DNA from: Oscillospiraceae bacterium
GTDB taxonomy: Bacteria > Bacillota > Clostridia > Oscillospirales > CAG-272
Direction: 5' to 3'
DNA: 64,000 nt
Assembly: GCA_015063535.1 (NCBI GenBank)
Contig: SVTY01000001.1
Location: 1 to 64,000, forward strand
The position numbers and the translations under genes were made by a program. Shown here in pieces: positions 43,702 to 51,313 of the stretch; the stretch's first letter is position 1; each line of letters opens with the position of its first letter. The notes under the pieces are model-generated. The model searched no databases, was not told the origin of the DNA, and saw only the letters and a list, made by a program, of their open reading frames with translations.

Positions 43702-44004
43702 ATGGTCAGACACGTAGTGATGTGGAAATTCAAGGAGAATGCGGAGGGAAAGAGCAAGGCGGAAAATATGGCGTGGGTCGAAGAGCATCTGTATGCGCTT
43801 TTGCCCATCATTCCCGAACTGAAGCGGATGGAGATCGGTTCGGATATTACCCATTCGGACATGTCGATGGATCTGATGCTGTTGACCGAATTTGAGGATG
43901 TGCCTGCCATGAAGCGCTATGCCCAGCATCCCGAACATTTGAAGGTATCGGCATATGTTTGCAAGGTCATTGAAACCAGAGTGGTACTCGATTGCAGCAT
44001 TTGA
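43702..44004 (+). CDS. Dabb (stress-responsive A/B barrel) domain protein
   Basis: A 100-residue single-domain protein of the dimeric alpha/beta barrel superfamily. The Dabb signature is seen in MVRHVVMWKFKENAEG at the start, ELKRMEIGSDITHS, DLMLLTEFEDVPAMKRYAQHPEH and the closing VCKVIETRVVLDC. Family members are small ferredoxin-like folds, in a few cases enzymes; no activity can be assigned. ATG at 43702 follows ACGGAGG. The next gene begins 15 bp after its stop and is surely co-transcribed. Confidence 0.9.
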   Translation: MVRHVVMWKFKENAEGKSKAENMAWVEEHLYALLPIIPELKRMEIGSDITHSDMSMDLMLLTEFEDVPAMKRYAQHPEHLKVSAYVCKVIETRVVLDCSI

Positions 44005-44018
44005 AAGGAGAAGGGCAG

Positions 44019-44660
44019 ATGATAATATTGGAACGAACCTCGGTCATGAATCTGGAAAATGCTATACGTGGGGCAAGAAATCCCATGAACAGCTGGGGGC
44101 GGATGGACAGCGAGTACGATGAGCGGGGAATTTTTGTTTTGGGTGAGAACGACCTCGATCTCGGCCGCCGTTTGGCACGGGCGGGAAGCGACCACCGCAA
44201 GTTTTTGCGGCAGATCTTCGTGTCGGTGGACATCACGGCACCGCTATATTGGTGGAAGGAATTCGACACCTATAAGGTGGGAACAGTCGCCAACTCGTGC
44301 AGTACCATGCACAAGATCCATGTGAAGCCCTTTGAACGGGAGGACTTTTCCTGTGACCGCTTGGACGAGGGCGGACTTGCGGCGTTGGATGCGCTGATCG
44401 CCTATCTTGAGGGGGAGAGAGTGCGGTTTTGCGCAAACAAGGAGGATCGCCAACCGTGGCATAACATCATCCAGTTGCTTCCCTCAAGCTACAATCAGAT
44501 GCGGACGGTGAGCATGAACTATGAGAATCTCATCAACATGTATTATGCCCGCAAAAATCACAAGCTTGCCGAGTGGCATACCCTGTGCGCTTGGATCGAA
44601 GCCCTGCCGTACGCCAAGGAATTGATCCTTGTCAAGGGAGAGGCAAAGGAGCTTTGTTAA
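44019..44660 (+). CDS. Conserved protein with distant resemblance to ThyX thymidylate synthase
   Basis: A 213-residue soluble protein that I do not recognise as a named family. DITAPLYWWKEFDTYKVG and VANSCSTMHKI occupy the place where ThyX has its RHRxxSxNExSxRY signature, but the arginines are lost. LPSSYNQMRTVSMNYENLI with YYARKNHKLAEWHTLCAWI parallels the C-terminal ThyX stretch 'LP..YT...N.R.LLHFL.LR....AQ.EIR'. Similar proteins occur in phages and Clostridia, from memory. If the likeness is right, it is a flavin-fold relative with altered chemistry. The ATG at 44019 follows AAAGGAGAAGGG; a longer frame begins inside the Dabb gene. Confidence 0.6.
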   Translation: MIILERTSVMNLENAIRGARNPMNSWGRMDSEYDERGIFVLGENDLDLGRRLARAGSDHRKFLRQIFVSVDITAPLYWWKEFDTYKVGTVANSCSTMHKIHVKPFEREDFSCDRLDEGGLAALDALIAYLEGERVRFCANKEDRQPWHNIIQLLPSSYNQMRTVSMNYENLINMYYARKNHKLAEWHTLCAWIEALPYAKELILVKGEAKELC

Positions 44661-44758
44661 AAGTGTGACAATTTGCATAAGTTCATAGATAAAAGTTTTT
44701 GTTTATGTGGCAAAATGTAGAAATTGCCCGAAGGGAAGCTTTTTTCTTCAAATTTGTC

Positions 44759-44787
44759 TTGACGGAAAGACGCAAAAATACTATAAT
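44759..44787 (+). promoter_or_regulatory. Promoter of serC-serA
   Basis: TTGACG (44759-44764), 17-bp spacer, TATAAT (44782-44787). The region 44661-44758 holds no gene and no clear terminator. Confidence 0.8.
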
Positions 44788-44846
44788 ATTAGGTATCTAA
44801 CAGTTTTATAACTGTAAAGTTTCATTTTTTGGGGAGGTTCATTGCA

Positions 44847-45938
44847 ATGAACAGAGTTTACAATTTTTCGGCGGGTCCGTCCATGCTTCCTCTGGAGGTT
44901 CTTGAAAAAGCAGCATCAGAGCTGGTGTGCTACGGCGAATCAGGAATGTCGGTCATGGAGATGTCCCATCGATCTCCGGATTATGAAGCAATCATCAACG
45001 ATGCAGAGGCTATGCTTCGCAAGCTGATGAACATTCCCGACAATTACAAGGTGCTTTTCCTGCAGGGCGGCGCCTCGACTCAATTTGCGGCAGTTCCGCT
45101 GAATTTGATCGGAAGAACCGGCAAGGCGGATTATGTAGTGTCCGGTCAGTTCTCCGGCAAGGCTTATAAGGAAGCGCAGAAGATGGGATACGATGTCAAG
45201 TGCATCGCTACCACCAAGGAAGATAATTTTGACCACATTCCCACGGTAACGAAGGATATGGTCAGACCCGATGCAGCCTATGTTCACGTTTGCTTCAACA
45301 ATACCATTTACGGAACCAAGTACGGATATATTCCCGATACGGGAGATGTGCCGCTGGTAGCGGATATGTCCTCCTGCATTATCTCCGAGCCTGTGGATGT
45401 AAGCAAGTTTGGCGTGATCTACGCAGGCGCCCAGAAGAACATGGCACCTGCAGGTCTGACGCTGGTCATCGTCCGTGAGGATCTGCTGGACTATGCCGAT
45501 CCCAAGATGCCCACCATGCTGGAGTGGAAGACCATGGCAGAGAACGGCTCTATGTACAACACGCCTCCTTGCTATGCGATCTACATGGCAAAGCTGGTGT
45601 ATGAGTGGATCCTCGGCATGGGCGGTCTTGACGTGATGAAGGAAAAGAACGTCAAGAAGGCAAAGGTTCTGTACGATTACCTTGACAGCCAGAGCTATTA
45701 TGTAGCTCCCGTAAAGCCCGACAGCCGTTCGCTGATGAATGTCACCTTTGTGACGGGAGATGCCGATCTGGACAAGAAGTTTGCCTCCGAGGCGGCTAAG
45801 GCAGGTCTGAAGAATCTGAAGGGACACCGCTCCGTGGGCGGTATGAGAGCGTCCATCTATAACGCAATGCCCTATGAAGGCGTGGTTGCTCTGGTCGAAT
45901 TCATGAAGAAATTTGCTGCGGAGAACCCCAAGGCGTAA
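44847..45938 (+). CDS. serC: Phosphoserine aminotransferase
   Basis: Converts 3-phosphohydroxypyruvate and glutamate into phosphoserine. The 363-residue product has the family start VYNFSAGPSMLPLEVLE, the MSHRSPDYE block, LFLQGGASTQFAAVP, and the PLP lysine near residue 196 in YAGAQKNMAPAGLT, followed by RASIYNAMPYEGV. The ATG at 44847 follows GGGGAGG; an earlier ATG in frame (44829) has none. It is followed by serA, so two of the three steps of serine synthesis are together; serB is not in the window. Confidence 0.96.
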   Translation: MNRVYNFSAGPSMLPLEVLEKAASELVCYGESGMSVMEMSHRSPDYEAIINDAEAMLRKLMNIPDNYKVLFLQGGASTQFAAVPLNLIGRTGKADYVVSGQFSGKAYKEAQKMGYDVKCIATTKEDNFDHIPTVTKDMVRPDAAYVHVCFNNTIYGTKYGYIPDTGDVPLVADMSSCIISEPVDVSKFGVIYAGAQKNMAPAGLTLVIVREDLLDYADPKMPTMLEWKTMAENGSMYNTPPCYAIYMAKLVYEWILGMGGLDVMKEKNVKKAKVLYDYLDSQSYYVAPVKPDSRSLMNVTFVTGDADLDKKFASEAAKAGLKNLKGHRSVGGMRASIYNAMPYEGVVALVEFMKKFAAENPKA

Positions 45939-45956
45939 GCATTCCATAACCGATTC

Positions 45957-45986
45957 GGTGCAGGGCAGGGCGACCTGTTCTGCACC
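45957..45986 (+). other. GC-rich hairpin with GNRA-type loop between serC and serA
   Basis: GGTGCAGGGCAGG (45957-45969) pairs with CCTGTTCTGCACC (45974-45986), two pairs being G-U in RNA, with a GCGA tetraloop. No T-run follows, so it may tune RNA stability or serC:serA output rather than terminate. Confidence 0.5.
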
Positions 45987-46035
45987 TGTTTCAAAAATCC
46001 AACAAAATTTGAATGAGTGAAAAGGAAAAACGATC

Positions 46036-47196
46036 ATGAAAAATATTCTTTGCTTGAATAAAATTGCCGCCATCGGTACCGATCAGCTGGATAAGGCGGA
46101 GTACAATATAGGTACCGACGTACAGAATCCCGATGCGATCATGGTGCGCTCTGCCGCTATGCACGATATGACCTTCGGTCCCGAGCTGCAAGCCATCGCC
46201 CGTGCGGGCGCAGGTGTCAACAACATTCCCGTTGACCGTTGCTCCAAGGAGGGCATCGTGGTATTCAATACCCCCGGTGCCAACGCTAATGGCGTTAAGG
46301 AACTGGCAGTCTGTGCACTGATGCTGGCATCTCGTGATATCGTGGGTGGTATCAAGTGGGCAGATACGTTGGTGGGAACCGAGGGCGTTGCCAAGGCTGT
46401 TGAGGCAGGCAAGTCCAAGTTTGCCGGCGTTGAGCTGATGGGCAAGACCCTTGGTGTCATCGGTCTGGGTGCCATCGGCGGTTTGGTTGCCAACATTGCG
46501 GTTCGTCTTGGTATGAAGGTCGTGGGCTGTGACCCCTTCCTGAGTGTGGAAGCTGCATGGAACATCAACCACAATGTCGTGAAGGCTGCCTCCTATGAGG
46601 AGGTATTCAAGGTGGCGGATTATGTAACTCTGCACGTTCCCGCAACGGCGGAGACCAAGGGCATGATAAACGCAACCTCCTTGGCAGGTATGAAGGACGG
46701 CGTTCGCATCATTAACCTGGCACGTGCCGATCTGGTCAACTCTGCTGATATCAAGGCGGCTCTGGAATCGGGTAAGGTGGCATCCTATGTGGTGGATTTC
46801 CCCACCGACGACACGGTTGGCGTTCCCGGTATCGTAACGATTCCTCACCTTGGTGCTTCCACTGCCGAGTCTGAGGACAACTGTGCTGTGATGGCTGCCA
46901 AGGAGTTGGATGAGTTCCTGCGGTACGGTAACATCAAGAACAGCGTAAACTTCCCCAACGTCTCCATGCCTATGAGCGGAGACAAGCGGCTGTGCCTGTT
47001 CCATGCCAATGTTCCCAGCATTCTGTCTCAGGTCACCTCAATCCTTGCCGAGACCGGCGTAAACATCGAGAACATGATAAACAAGTCCAAGGGGGACAAT
47101 GCCTACACCGTTGTTGATGTGACGGGCGATGTTTCCGATGCAGCACTGACGAAGCTTGCCGCTGTGGACGGCATCGTAAAGGTCAGAGTGATCTGA
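46036..47196 (+). CDS. serA: D-3-phosphoglycerate dehydrogenase
   Basis: First enzyme of serine synthesis, oxidising 3-phosphoglycerate with NAD+. The 386-residue product has the substrate-binding RAGAGVNNIPVD, nucleotide motif GLGAIGG (142-148), IINLARADLVN with the catalytic arginine, and IPHLGASTAESEDNCA with the catalytic histidine. A C-terminal ACT domain (HANVPSILSQVTSILAETGVNIENM, about 315-386) probably gives feedback control by serine. The ATG follows AAAGGAA. It is the short type, lacking the intervening domain of Bacillus SerA. Confidence 0.95.
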   Translation: MKNILCLNKIAAIGTDQLDKAEYNIGTDVQNPDAIMVRSAAMHDMTFGPELQAIARAGAGVNNIPVDRCSKEGIVVFNTPGANANGVKELAVCALMLASRDIVGGIKWADTLVGTEGVAKAVEAGKSKFAGVELMGKTLGVIGLGAIGGLVANIAVRLGMKVVGCDPFLSVEAAWNINHNVVKAASYEEVFKVADYVTLHVPATAETKGMINATSLAGMKDGVRIINLARADLVNSADIKAALESGKVASYVVDFPTDDTVGVPGIVTIPHLGASTAESEDNCAVMAAKELDEFLRYGNIKNSVNFPNVSMPMSGDKRLCLFHANVPSILSQVTSILAETGVNIENMINKSKGDNAYTVVDVTGDVSDAALTKLAAVDGIVKVRVI

Positions 47197-47210
47197 ACCG
47201 ATTAAATGAA

Positions 47211-47263
47211 ATAGCAAGAAGAAGCTCCGCACTTTGTGCGGAGCTTCTTCTTGCTATTTTTCT
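47211..47263. terminator. Long perfect terminator hairpin shared by serA and ynzC
   Basis: A 22-bp perfect stem (47211-47232 with 47236-47257) closes on TTT and is followed by a T-rich tract on the plus side. The ynzC stop codon (47254-47256) lies inside the stem. On the minus side the sequence after the hairpin is less T-rich, so it is mainly a serA terminator. Confidence 0.88.
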
Positions 47264-47460
47264 TTTTTGAGCGATTTGCGTGTTCCGTCCGGATACTGAA
47301 TGACCGTATGATCCAGCATAGCACCGAAAGATAAGCGAATTTCGTTCAGATATTCCTGACGCAACTCATACTGTTCGGCTTTTTCTTCGGCGGTCAACTC
47401 TGTTTCCTTCGATTTTCTGGCAAGCTCATTGATTCGGTCTAATTTTGCTTTTTCCATATG
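47254..47460 (-). CDS. YnzC family (DUF896) small protein
   Basis: A 68-residue, mostly helical, highly charged protein. MEKAKLDRINELARKSKE, LTAEEKAEQYELRQEYLNEI and the late HTVIQYPDGTRKSL are the DUF896 pattern. Family members form a short helical hairpin with a flexible tail; one Bacillus relative is in the SOS regulon, but the function is not established. The ATG at 47458-47460 follows AAGGAA and is 7 bp past the pheT stop, so it is translated from the pheST transcript. Confidence 0.9.
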   Translation of the reverse strand, partial: HMEKAKLDRINELARKSKETELTAEEKAEQYELRQEYLNEIRLSFGAMLDHTVIQYPDGTRKSLKKEK

Positions 47461-47467
47461 CGGTTCC

Positions 47468-49861
47468 TTATGCACGAAGCGTGATATCAAAAGCCTTGTT
47501 TAATGCCGCAAGAATTTTAGAGCCTGTTTTTTCCGCTTCTTCTACCGTCAGTGTCCGATCGGAAGCGCGAAGGGTCACACGCATGGAGACGGATTTTTTG
47601 TTTTCTCCTACCTGCGGTCCCCGATAGATATCAAACAGGATAATTCCTTCCACCAATTTTCCGCCTGCTTTTTTCATCTCCTCCTCAATGGTTCCGACCT
47701 CAAGGGATTCCTCGCAAACAAAGGAAAAATCTCTTGTGGTGGCAGGGAATTTGGGCAGGGGCTTGTACAGCTTTTCAGCCGCTCTCAGGGCAAAAATCGC
47801 ATCAAAATCCAATTCGGCGGCATAGACAGCGGTATCAATACCGTAATTTTTCATGACCAAGGGATGAACCTGTCCAATGATACCGATTTTTTGATCTCCT
47901 ACATAAACATCGGCACAACGACCGGGATGATAGGACGGATTGGCATCATCGGAGCGATATTTTACATTGGTAATGGAGGCAAGCTTCAAAATGTTTTCGC
48001 AAACCCCTTTGATGGCATAAAAATCACAATTTCCGTACATTCCCGCAACCAGCGTTTTGTTTTCGCAGGGAAGCGTGTTCTTTCCCGTGGGAATATAGAC
48101 CGTAGCGATCTCAAAAAGGCTCACATCGTCATTGTTGAAGTTATAATTTCTTGTAAGAACCTCCAACAGAGAAGGGAGTGCTGTGGTGCGCATTACGCTG
48201 GTATCCTCTCCCAAAGGATTGGAGATCACAACTGACTTTCTTAGGTCGCTGTCAGCGGGAAGACGGATTTTATCGTAGAATTTAGGACTGATAAACGAAA
48301 AGGTTTGCACCTGATTCAGCCCCATACCGCACATGCAATGCTCAACATCAACCTCAAACTGCTGCTTGGGCGTACGTCCGCCGGAGGTGGTTTCTCCATG
48401 AAGCTTTGTAGATTCTATTTTGTTATAGCCGTAAATGCGAGCGATTTCCTCGGCAATGTCGTTCATGCAAGCAAGATCTGCTCGGAAGGAGGGCGGAATC
48501 AAACGATTCCCCTCAATCTTGATCTCCAAAGCCTCAAGAATGGTCTTCATTTCCGCAGAAGAAAGATTCGTTCCCAAGAAGGTGTTGATCGCATTTACGT
48601 CAAAGGGCAATACCACGCCCTCCTTCTTGGCAGGATATACATCGATCTGATCACGGATCACATCGCCTGCGCCCAACAGCTCGATCAATTCGCAGGCACG
48701 CTCCAAGGCACCGTAACAGTTTTCGGGGTCCAAGCCTTTTTCAAATCGTGCGGAGCTTTCGGTGCGCATTCCGTTCTTTTTAGCGGTAACTCGTACAGAA
48801 GCACCGTTGAAGCAAGCGGATTCAAAGACCACAGTAGATGTCGTATCGGTGATCTCGCTGTTCGCACCACCCATAACACCTGCCAATGCCACAGCCCGCT
48901 CTTGATCCGCAATAACGAGCATATCAGAGCTTAACGTGTGATCCTGATCATCCAAGGAACGGAAGTTCTCGTTTTCCAATGCACGGCGAACTACGATCGA
49001 AGAGCCGGTCAAGCAGGAATAGTCAAAGGCATGCATCGGCTGTCCATATTCCAGCATGACATAGTTTGTAATATCAACGATGTTGTTAATGGGACGAACA
49101 CCGCTTGCCCGAAGTCTCATACGAAGCCAAAGCGGGGAAGGCTGGATCTTTACATTTTTAACTACACGAGCCATATAACGGTAGCACAGGTCGGGGGCTT
49201 CGACCTGTACCGAAAGATACCGATCGATCTTGTCTCCGTCATCCACCCCGTTTACTTTGGGGGTATGGAGCTTGAGCGGCTGGTTAAAGGAAACCGCAGT
49301 TTCTCTTGCCAATCCGATCACGGAAAGGCAATCGGGACGGTTTGAGGTGATTTCAAATTCTACCACCGTATCCTTCAGCATCAAGGCATCCCGAATATCC
49401 TGCCCGATTTTATCCGCAAAGCTTTCGTCTAAGATCAAAATGCCATTGGGTTCCTTGCCGGGCATATCATGCTCGGTCAGATTCAATTCTCCCATAGAGC
49501 AAAGCATTCCATCCGAAGGAACGCCACGGAGCTTTCCGGCTTTGATTACAATATCACCGGGAAGCTTGGCGATCGGAATGGCGGCAGGGACGATAGCGCC
49601 CTCAAAAACATTTTGTGCGCCGGTAACGATCTGAACTGTTTTGCCGTTCCCAATATCTACTTGACAAATCTGAAGATGATCGCTGTTTTCATGAGGCGTG
49701 ATCTTCAAAATTCTGGCAACTACCACATTTTCAATATCTTCGCCCAAATCTTCATATCCTTCTACCTTAGAGCCGGTATCGGTCATCCGATCACAGTATT
49801 CCTTGGTGGGAATATCCTGTATATCTACAAAATCAGCCAACCAATTTTTTGATAAGTTCAT
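47468..49861 (-). CDS. pheT: Phenylalanine--tRNA ligase beta subunit
   Basis: Beta subunit of the alpha2-beta2 enzyme charging tRNA-Phe, 797 residues. In order: MNLSKNWLADFVDI start, the tRNA-binding OB domain (CQVDIGNGKTVQIVTGAQN), the B3/B4 editing domain, the B5 domain (VVLPFDVNAINTFLGTNL), a core synthetase-like fold and the C-terminal anticodon-binding FDX-ACB domain (PKFPATTRDFSFVCEES). ATG at 49859-49861 follows AGGAG. It is co-transcribed with pheS under a T-box leader. Confidence 0.96.
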   Translation of the reverse strand: MNLSKNWLADFVDIQDIPTKEYCDRMTDTGSKVEGYEDLGEDIENVVVARILKITPHENSDHLQICQVDIGNGKTVQIVTGAQNVFEGAIVPAAIPIAKLPGDIVIKAGKLRGVPSDGMLCSMGELNLTEHDMPGKEPNGILILDESFADKIGQDIRDALMLKDTVVEFEITSNRPDCLSVIGLARETAVSFNQPLKLHTPKVNGVDDGDKIDRYLSVQVEAPDLCYRYMARVVKNVKIQPSPLWLRMRLRASGVRPINNIVDITNYVMLEYGQPMHAFDYSCLTGSSIVVRRALENENFRSLDDQDHTLSSDMLVIADQERAVALAGVMGGANSEITDTTSTVVFESACFNGASVRVTAKKNGMRTESSARFEKGLDPENCYGALERACELIELLGAGDVIRDQIDVYPAKKEGVVLPFDVNAINTFLGTNLSSAEMKTILEALEIKIEGNRLIPPSFRADLACMNDIAEEIARIYGYNKIESTKLHGETTSGGRTPKQQFEVDVEHCMCGMGLNQVQTFSFISPKFYDKIRLPADSDLRKSVVISNPLGEDTSVMRTTALPSLLEVLTRNYNFNNDDVSLFEIATVYIPTGKNTLPCENKTLVAGMYGNCDFYAIKGVCENILKLASITNVKYRSDDANPSYHPGRCADVYVGDQKIGIIGQVHPLVMKNYGIDTAVYAAELDFDAIFALRAAEKLYKPLPKFPATTRDFSFVCEESLEVGTIEEEMKKAGGKLVEGIILFDIYRGPQVGENKKSVSMRVTLRASDRTLTVEEAEKTGSKILAALNKAFDITLRA

Positions 49862-49900
49862 ATTTTTTCTCCTATTTCAAAACCATTATGAAAAGCTTAC

Positions 49901-50914
49901 TTAAAATTGCTCAAGGAAACGCACATCGTTTTCGTAAAGCAGACGCATGTCATCAATGCCGTATTGCTTCATGGCAATTCGCTCGATTCCCATACCGAAA
50001 GCAAAACCGCTGTACACGTTCGGATCAATGCCGCAATTGGAAAGCACGAACGGATGAACCATACCCGCACCGAGAATTTCGATCCACCCCTCGTTTTTAC
50101 AAACACGGCATCCCTTTCCGCCGCAGACAAAACACGAAACATCAATTTCCGCAGAGGGCTCGGTGAAGGGGAAATGATGAGGACGGAAGCGGAGCTTCGT
50201 ATCACTGCCGAAGAACTGCTGGGCAAAGGTCTCCATCATGCCTTTAAAATCACTCATGGTGATTCCCTTATCAACGACTAAGCCTTCGATTTGGTGGAAC
50301 AGGGGAGAATGGGTGGCATCTACCGCATCCGAACGGTAAACACGTCCGGGCGAGATTACACGGATGGGAGGCTTTTGCTTTTCCATGGTTCGAACCTGAA
50401 CAGGCGAGGTTTGCGAACGCAACAAAATGTTGTCGGTAATATAAAAGGTGTCTTGTGTATCTCTTGCGGGATGATTTTCGGGAATATTTAATGCTTGGAA
50501 ATTGTAATAATCGTATTCGACCTCAGGGCCCTCGGCGATGGAAAAGCCCATGCCGATAAAAATATCCTCTATACTGCGTTGTACCTGTGTCAACGGATGC
50601 AAATGTCCCATACGAGAAACTGTGGTAGGCAGTGTAACGTCAATTTTTTCTGCCTTCAGCTTTTCCTCCAAGGCTTTTTGGTTGACCATAGCGGCTTTTT
50701 CGCTGAGAGCTGCTTCAATTTCTGCTCGTACCTCATTCGCTAACTGTCCGATAATCGGTCTTTCTTCGGGAGACAGAACTCCCATACCTCTCAAAACGGA
50801 GGTAAGTTCTCCTTTTTTACCAAGGTATTGGATACGAATCTGTTCCAATTCAGTGTCTGTATTCCGAATGGCAGTCAGCGCATTTTCTTTGATTCGTTGT
50901 AATGTTTCTTTCAT
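49901..50914 (-). CDS. pheS: Phenylalanine--tRNA ligase alpha subunit
   Basis: Catalytic subunit of phenylalanyl-tRNA synthetase, 337 residues, a class II enzyme. An N-terminal coiled coil ([35 protein letters not shown]) binds tRNA. Motif 2 is [17 protein letters not shown] and motif 3 is [28 protein letters not shown] lies in the active-site region. [15 protein letters not shown] cysteine cluster ([11 protein letters not shown]) is inserted after motif 2, as in other Firmicutes PheS. ATG at 50912-50914 follows AAAGGA. Confidence 0.96.
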   Translation of the reverse strand: MKETLQRIKENALTAIRNTDTELEQIRIQYLGKKGELTSVLRGMGVLSPEERPIIGQLANEVRAEIEAALSEKAAMVNQKALEEKLKAEKIDVTLPTTVSRMGHLHPLTQVQRSIEDIFIGMGFSIAEGPEVEYDYYNFQALNIPENHPARDTQDTFYITDNILLRSQTSPVQVRTMEKQKPPIRVISPGRVYRSDAVDATHSPLFHQIEGLVVDKGITMSDFKGMMETFAQQFFGSDTKLRFRPHHFPFTEPSAEIDVSCFVCGGKGCRVCKNEGWIEILGAGMVHPFVLSNCGIDPNVYSGFAFGMGIERIAMKQYGIDDMRLLYENDVRFLEQF

Positions 50915-50949
50915 GGATATTCCTTTCTTTTTTGATTTGTGTAAAAAAT

Positions 50950-51197
50950 AAAAAAACCGCCCTAAGAAATTATAGGACGGGGAAATTTATACTCCGCGGT
51001 ACCACCTAATTTTTGATCTATTCGATCAACGCTCTTGCAACCGATAACGAGGTCATCCGAATTCTGCTACTCCTGTTTTACAGAATTTGCTCCGAAGGGA
51101 AATGCTTCTTTTGGTCTGTAAACCGCTTTCAGCCAAGGCGATTCTCTCTGTAACAGGGAATCAAAAGTTGCCGACTTCATCTTCACATTTTTATATC
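50950..51197 (-). promoter_or_regulatory. T-box leader of pheST
   Basis: Read on the minus strand, the T-box core TTAGGTGGTACCGCGGAG lies at 50993-51010. A terminator stem CCGTCCTA with TAGGGCGG (50957-50980) and a T-run follow; the T-box would pair in the alternative antiterminator when uncharged tRNA binds. Stem I is closed by TTACAGA and TCTGTAA. A UUC triplet at 51099-51101, in ATTTCCCTTCGGAGC context, is the likely specifier for phenylalanine. Low charging of tRNA-Phe should therefore raise expression. Confidence 0.92.
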
Positions 51198-51203
51198 TAT
51201 ATT

Positions 51204-51232
51204 ATTATATCACATATAGATAGATTTTTCAA
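51204..51232 (-). promoter_or_regulatory. Promoter of the pheST T-box transcript
   Basis: On the minus strand TTGAAA (51227-51232), 17-bp spacer, TATAAT (51204-51209). Confidence 0.8.
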
Positions 51233-51261
51233 GACAAAAAAGAAAAAAATATAGATTTTTG

Positions 51262-51302
51262 AAAAAATATTAACGGCGGTTGTCTCAGACAACCGCCGTT
51301 AA
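51262..51302 (-). terminator. Rho-independent terminator of the oligopeptide-binding protein gene
   Basis: Two 16-base arms (51270-51285 with 51287-51302) are perfectly complementary, and on the minus strand the hairpin is followed by TATTTTTTC. Confidence 0.85.
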
Positions 51303-51313
51303 GTGCTTGGATC

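Noticed and set aside
44940..47004. Two long open frames opposite serC and serA
   Set aside because: Both are shadows of well-conserved enzymes on the plus strand.
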